The notes below the pieces were generated by a model that worked only from the letters and a program-made list of their open reading frames with translations, ran no database searches and had not been told where the DNA came from. Shown piece after piece: positions 6,488 to 9,699 of a stretch of DNA of 9,699 nucleotides. The translations under genes and the position numbers were made by a program. How positions within the stretch are numbered: the first letter of the stretch is position 1; each line of letters opens with the position of its first letter. The stretch comes from a bacterium (GTDB lineage Bacteria > T1Sed10-126): NCBI GenBank assembly GCA_003557545.1, contig PWOD01000046.1, forward strand, positions 1-9,699, read 5' to 3'.

Positions 6488-7062
6488 GATTTTTTCACCA
6501 TTCCCTCAACAGAATCACTGTCCCCCCGCAAACGCCCTTTCTTACGTAAAACAGTCCAGACCCCAATCAACGCAACAAACAGCACAGTGACCTCCCCGAT
6601 CGTGTCAAACACCCGGTAATCAAGCAGGATGGCGGTCACAACATTGGCTGCTCCGGTTTCAGCCAGCGCCTCACCTAAATAATGCAATGAGGGGTTTCCA
6701 GCCAAACCGGTATGAGCCCGAAGACCGAACACCGGTAAGACCTCAACCATATGCAGGCTGAACAGAAATAAAATCAACAAAGAGCTAACCGCTATGGTCA
6801 TACCAAACTGTGGTTTACCCTCCTGGATTGTCGTCACGTCACGACTGATCGTCGCCCGGATTAAAATCAACAACACCAGCACTTCAACCACAACCTGGGT
6901 AATTGCCAGGTCCGGAGCACCGAGGAAAAGAAACGCTATGGAGGTACCGATTCCCACGGCAGCAAGGGCTACTACAGCAGCCAGCGTATCCCTTGTTTCC
7001 AGCGCCACAAGTGCGGCGATTATCATAAATATTAGCAGTATAATAATAATGTACGGAGTCAT
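6484..7062 (-). CDS. MrpA C-terminal-type subunit (DUF4040 plus MbhE-like domain; MbhD-MbhE-like fusion)
   Basis: This 192-aa membrane protein corresponds to the C-terminal region of MrpA, encoded separately here. In archaeal Mbh hydrogenases this region is itself two genes (mbhD and mbhE); here both parts are in one chain. Residues 1-72 form the DUF4040 part: TM helices with LETRDTLAAVVALAAVG and APDLAITQVVVE, whose acidic residues D51 and E60 lie in membrane segments. A TM helix follows near 88-108. Residues 126-175 form the MbhE-like part, with TGAANVVTAILLDYR and FDTIGEVTVLF (D148, D153, E157). In the Mrp and Mbh families this region is thought to take part in Na+ or H+ movement. The start at ATG 7062 is the only standard start before the conserved first helix, but its nearest SD (CAGGAG) is 12 nt away. 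The stop overlaps the mrpB start by ATGA. Confidence 0.92.
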   Translation of the reverse strand: MTPYIIIILLIFMIIAALVALETRDTLAAVVALAAVGIGTSIAFLFLGAPDLAITQVVVEVLVLLILIRATISRDVTTIQEGKPQFGMTIAVSSLLILFLFSLHMVEVLPVFGLRAHTGLAGNPSLHYLGEALAETGAANVVTAILLDYRVFDTIGEVTVLFVALIGVWTVLRKKGRLRGDSDSVEGMVKKS

Positions 7063-7130
7063 TAGCAGAAAAAACTCCTGACTGTAAATTTGACTGTTTG
7101 ACCCAAACTACAACCTCCTGAACAGAGCAT
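7062..7130 (-). other. Possible 22-codon leader ORF in the 69-bp intergenic gap
   Basis: The largest gap inside the hydrogenase cluster contains a short open frame starting at ATG 7130 and ending in TAA at 7064-7062. The stop shares its last base with the next gene's ATG (TAATG). An internal TTG at 7106-7104 in the same frame is preceded by a strong AGGAGG (7119-7114) at 7-nt spacing, giving a 14-residue alternative. A second CAGGAG lies 12 nt before the ATG at 7062, farther than ideal. This could be a coupling leader peptide, or two ribosome-binding sites left after an ancestral mrpA was split. The encoded peptide resembles nothing I recognise, and chance is a real alternative. Confidence 0.22.
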
Positions 7131-7131
7131 T

Positions 7132-9012
7132 CTACCAGATCCCCAAAAAAACAAACAGATAGACAACCAGTCCCACCAGGGCCCAGGTTACATAGGTGCT
7201 GAGAACTCCAGAGTGCAGGTTGCTAAAATAGGAGGCAACACCAACGCTGAAACGTGATCCCAGCTCATAAATATCGAAAAATCCCCGCGATTGATAGCCA
7301 TATAACGAAGAGATTACCGGTAACCGTTGAATCGTTCGATAAAACTCAGTCCCCGGAAAATAGGCCCTTTCAGGATCATGTTGCGAACCGCCGACCCAGG
7401 TCGGAACTCTCCGCAGACGTGAAAAAAGCCCGCTGATCCAGTAGACAAATAACCCGATCAGTAACGCTATCACCAGTAAAACTGTCGCGCCACCGGCATG
7501 CCAGTCCCGATATAGTTCCATGCCCACCAGCCGCGGCAGCTCGCCGATGGCAGAACCGACATACAAAAACAGTGGATAGATATAGGCAATACCAAAAACC
7601 AGACAAATACCGGCCAGAATTAACACCGGGATAGTCCGAAAATAACTCTGTTCCTTGACCTTCTCCAGTGGAATTCGACAGCTGGGAGTCGACCAAAAAA
7701 TCGAATGGATAATTTTGATAAAGGACGCCAGGGTTAATGCGCTGCCAAACATCGCAGCCGTCAACCAGACTATCCAGCTCAGCCCCCCTGACTCACCCAC
7801 CTGGATAAGCCCCCGGTAGATCAGCCATTTGGAAACAAACCCATTTAATGGTGGAACTCCGGATATAGCCGCGGAAGCGATTAACATCGACAGAAAAGTC
7901 AACGGCATAAATTTACCCAATCCACCCAGTTTGTCCAGCTCATCCGTCCCGGTCGCCGTCTCCACATTCCCTGCACAGAGAAACAGACAGGATTTATAAA
8001 TTGCGTTGTTTAACATATGAAATAATCCCCCGGCCATTCCTATCGGTGTCAGAGTTGCTATTCCAAGGATCATATAACCGACCTGACTGACGGCGTGATA
8101 ACCCAGCAGCCGGCGAATTCGGTGTTGGACCAGCGCCATCATCACCGCCCCGATAATTGTCACGGCACCAATCACCATCAAGTACGTTACCATCCAGGAA
8201 TCTTCCGGCATGACAAAAATTTTAGTGCAGATCCGGTAGAGAAAATAAATCCCCAGCAGTTTATCCAGGGAGCCGGGTAAAAAAGCAGCCGTGACCGGCC
8301 GAGCATCGCTGCTGGCTGCGGGCACCCAGGTATGAAGCGGCATCGCACCGGCCTTCGAAAAAGCAGCCATAGTGAGCAGAATAAAAGCCAGCACTGCATA
8401 CGGACCGGTAACCGGTTGTTCAATCCATAAGCCCATATTACCACTGAAAATCTGGGTTGTATCTGCCAGCTGTTCTGGTAGATTAAGCAAAAACAACAGG
8501 GCAAATCCAAGGATTAACAAAGCGTCAGCCCCACCAACTATAAGAATTGTTTTTTTAGCCGGGCCGGAGGCCGCCTCTCCATCCAGACCGATCATCATGT
8601 ACAGAGTTAATCCCAAAAATCCCCAGAAGCTTAAAAAAGCGATCATATTAGCAGAAAAAACAACCCCGGCCGCTGCCCCTAAAGTCCAGAGAAAATAGGC
8701 ATAAAACTCATTTAATCGGGATTTACCGGCTTCAGAACCAAAGGCGTAGATAAGATTGATCGCACCAAAAAACAGGATGAAAAAGAAAATAAACGAGGCC
8801 AGACCGTCGGAACTAAAAAACCCGGAAAACAGCTGCTGCTCTGGAGCTATCCCCAGCAACCCGGCCATGATAAATAGCGCGACCAGGGTGACCGAAGCAA
8901 TGATCTCTCGCAAAAATTTTATCTCAGTCGGGATAACTAAGACCAGCAACCCGGTAAAAAACGGTAATATTATTGAAATTAACAGGAAATATTCAATCCC
9001 ACTCAACATCAT
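7132..9012 (-). CDS. NuoL/HyfB/MrpA-like proton-conducting antiporter-type membrane subunit
   Basis: This 626-aa polytopic protein belongs to the antiporter-like family (NuoL, MrpA N-terminal, HyfB) and should form one ion-translocating module of the membrane arm. Key residues are present: the TM7 Lys in FSKAGAMPLHTW (K220), the TM8 Lys in LDKLLGIY (K251), HAVSQVGY near 306-313, FHMLNNAIYKS near 331-341, and the TM12 Lys in PPLNGFVSK (K395). The usual TM5 Glu is missing: the segment reads FLSFWGFLGLTLY, with Gly at 131 where WE is usual. After the 14-helix core, the last 120 residues hold TWVGG, an FY-T segment and an FDIYE segment, then a final TM helix, as in long hydrogenase/complex I L-type subunits. 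It is much shorter than full MrpA because the MrpA C-terminal domains are in the next gene. It starts at ATGATG overlapping the hydrogenase stop; the first ATG makes the ATGA overlap. Family is certain; NuoL-like versus MrpA-like naming is a matter of choice. Confidence 0.94.
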   Translation of the reverse strand: MMLSGIEYFLLISIILPFFTGLLVLVIPTEIKFLREIIASVTLVALFIMAGLLGIAPEQQLFSGFFSSDGLASFIFFFILFFGAINLIYAFGSEAGKSRLNEFYAYFLWTLGAAAGVVFSANMIAFLSFWGFLGLTLYMMIGLDGEAASGPAKKTILIVGGADALLILGFALLFLLNLPEQLADTTQIFSGNMGLWIEQPVTGPYAVLAFILLTMAAFSKAGAMPLHTWVPAASSDARPVTAAFLPGSLDKLLGIYFLYRICTKIFVMPEDSWMVTYLMVIGAVTIIGAVMMALVQHRIRRLLGYHAVSQVGYMILGIATLTPIGMAGGLFHMLNNAIYKSCLFLCAGNVETATGTDELDKLGGLGKFMPLTFLSMLIASAAISGVPPLNGFVSKWLIYRGLIQVGESGGLSWIVWLTAAMFGSALTLASFIKIIHSIFWSTPSCRIPLEKVKEQSYFRTIPVLILAGICLVFGIAYIYPLFLYVGSAIGELPRLVGMELYRDWHAGGATVLLVIALLIGLFVYWISGLFSRLRRVPTWVGGSQHDPERAYFPGTEFYRTIQRLPVISSLYGYQSRGFFDIYELGSRFSVGVASYFSNLHSGVLSTYVTWALVGLVVYLFVFLGIW

Positions 9013-9699
9013 TTAATCAACTCTTCAGTTTTTTTATGAGATTTTTCCAATAACTCACGGGGAGTAATTAACCTTTCATCCCCACTCCTATCCCGCAGTC
9101 GTACCGATCGTTCCGTGCAGGAATAACAGGGATCAACCGCCGCCAGTGTCAACAGCACATCGGCGATCTCCTCCCCAATACAGGAGGCCTCAAAGGAGGG
9201 AACATTATTAAAGCTCGGCGCCCGGACCTTATGACGAATCGGACTGTTAGTTCCATCAGAGGCTACGTAATGAAATGTTTCCCCACGTGGCGCACCATAA
9301 ATTCCAATCCCTTCTCCCGCCGGGACATCACGTACCCCGGCATCAATCTCTCCTGCCGGAAGCTGCTGCAGGGCCTGCCTGATTATTTTGATCGACTCCA
9401 GGTTTTCCTTCAAACGAACCATCGTTTTCGCATAAACATCTCCACTCTGTTCAACTATCACATTCCAATCAACCCGATCATAAACACCGTGCGGATGATC
9501 TCGCCGAACATCGAGGTCATATCCCGACCCACGAGCCGTCGGGCCTAAAGTACAGTAATCACGTGCCTCCTGCTCAGTCAAAACTCCAACTCCCTTGAGC
9601 CGCGATTTAATCACCGGGTCGTCCTCGACCGCATGCAGCAGCATGAGACATTTTTCTTCTAATGGTTTCAGCATCTCCAGGACCCTGTCCTGCTTCTCC
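9009..9699 (-). CDS. Group 4 [NiFe] hydrogenase large (catalytic) subunit, C-terminal part (partial)
   Basis: This is the catalytic subunit of a membrane-bound energy-converting hydrogenase, which reduces protons to H2 or the reverse at a Ni-Fe centre. The reading frame is open through the right edge, so the N-terminus with the first Ni-binding CxxC is outside the window; the ATG at 9674 is internal. Visible family features are GPTARGSG and DVRRDHP, a PRGE motif followed by HYV and a basic PSF segment, and finally DPCYSCTER. The two Cys of that last motif (codons near 9128 and 9119) are Ni ligands. Their presence separates it from complex I NuoD, which has lost them. After DPCYSCTER come 32 residues ending in the stop, matching the removable tail of HycE-type large subunits; a HycI-like protease gene lies downstream in the cluster. 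The stop overlaps the next start (ATGA). The exact hydrogenase subgroup cannot be fixed from this fragment; a Mrp-linked (Mbh-like) type fits the neighbours. Confidence 0.95.
   Translation of the reverse strand, partial: EKQDRVLEMLKPLEEKCLMLLHAVEDDPVIKSRLKGVGVLTEQEARDYCTLGPTARGSGYDLDVRRDHPHGVYDRVDWNVIVEQSGDVYAKTMVRLKENLESIKIIRQALQQLPAGEIDAGVRDVPAGEGIGIYGAPRGETFHYVASDGTNSPIRHKVRAPSFNNVPSFEASCIGEEIADVLLTLAAVDPCYSCTERSVRLRDRSGDERLITPRELLEKSHKKTEELIK

Noticed and set aside
7376-8510. Minus-strand frames of about 106 codons at 7376-7696 and 8187-8510
   Set aside because: They are out of frame inside the well-supported NuoL-like gene and have no conserved motifs.
1500-9000. Frequent recurrence of the short string ACCGGTA/CCGGTAA across the window
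   Set aside because: The copies lie inside coding sequence in different frames without regular spacing or flanking similarity, so codon and composition bias is a sufficient explanation.
9009-9699. Reading the right-edge gene as complex I NuoD
   Set aside because: NuoD lacks the Ni-binding cysteines; DPCYSCTER is intact here, and a hydrogenase protease is encoded nearby.

Overview
The window is a compact bacterial gene cluster. Every supported gene lies on the minus strand, so it reads from right (9699) to left (1). Shine-Dalgarno sequences precede most starts. Most neighbouring genes overlap by 4 bp (ATGA) or are a few bases apart, and the largest gaps are 69, 66 and 30 bp. G+C is in the mid-40s percent by eye. 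The gene content points to an anaerobic, H2-metabolising, probably fermentative bacterium that couples hydrogenase turnover to a Na+/H+ gradient. Halanaerobiales-like Firmicutes and Thermotogota are guesses from known users of such systems. The sequence itself does not fix the taxon.

Region 1 (9699-2409) encodes a membrane-bound, energy-converting group 4 [NiFe] hydrogenase built on a Mrp antiporter scaffold. It starts with the C-terminal part of the catalytic large subunit, which carries the Ni-ligand motif DPCYSCTER. Next come a 14-TM-type NuoL/MrpA-like subunit, a separate MrpA C-terminal-type subunit, then MrpB, MrpC, MrpD, MrpE, MrpF and MrpG in the order of classical mrp operons. The block ends with a 2x[4Fe-4S] ferredoxin-like subunit resembling HycF/HyfH of formate hydrogenlyase. 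The small subunit, the NuoH-type anchor and the N-terminus of the large subunit are expected upstream, outside the right edge. In the inferred scheme, low-potential electrons pass through the FeS subunits to protons at the Ni-Fe site, and the Mrp-like membrane arm exchanges H+ and Na+. The reverse reaction is also possible.

Region 2 (2402-1449) holds a HycI/HyaD-family hydrogenase maturation protease with all three predicted Ni-contacting residues, then an FxsA-family membrane protein. The large subunit carries a 32-residue tail after DPCYSCTER, the kind of tail such a protease removes, so enzyme and substrate are encoded together.

Region 3 (1382-500) holds three tandem EutN/CcmL-type (BMC-P, vertex) proteins of 100, 91 and 101 aa, with no hexameric shell gene or cargo enzyme in view. 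Region 4 (487-1) is the N-terminal part of a FolC-type Mur-ligase-family synthetase that runs off the left edge.

No tRNA, rRNA, CRISPR array, insertion sequence, convincing terminator or convincing internal promoter was seen. No stretch over 300 bp lacks a gene. The most notable points are the complete Mrp set in canonical order behind a hydrogenase, the mix of Mrp-type membrane arm with formate-hydrogenlyase-type FeS subunit and protease, the loss of the usual TM5 glutamate in the NuoL-like subunit, and the orphan trio of BMC vertex proteins co-oriented with the hydrogenase cluster.
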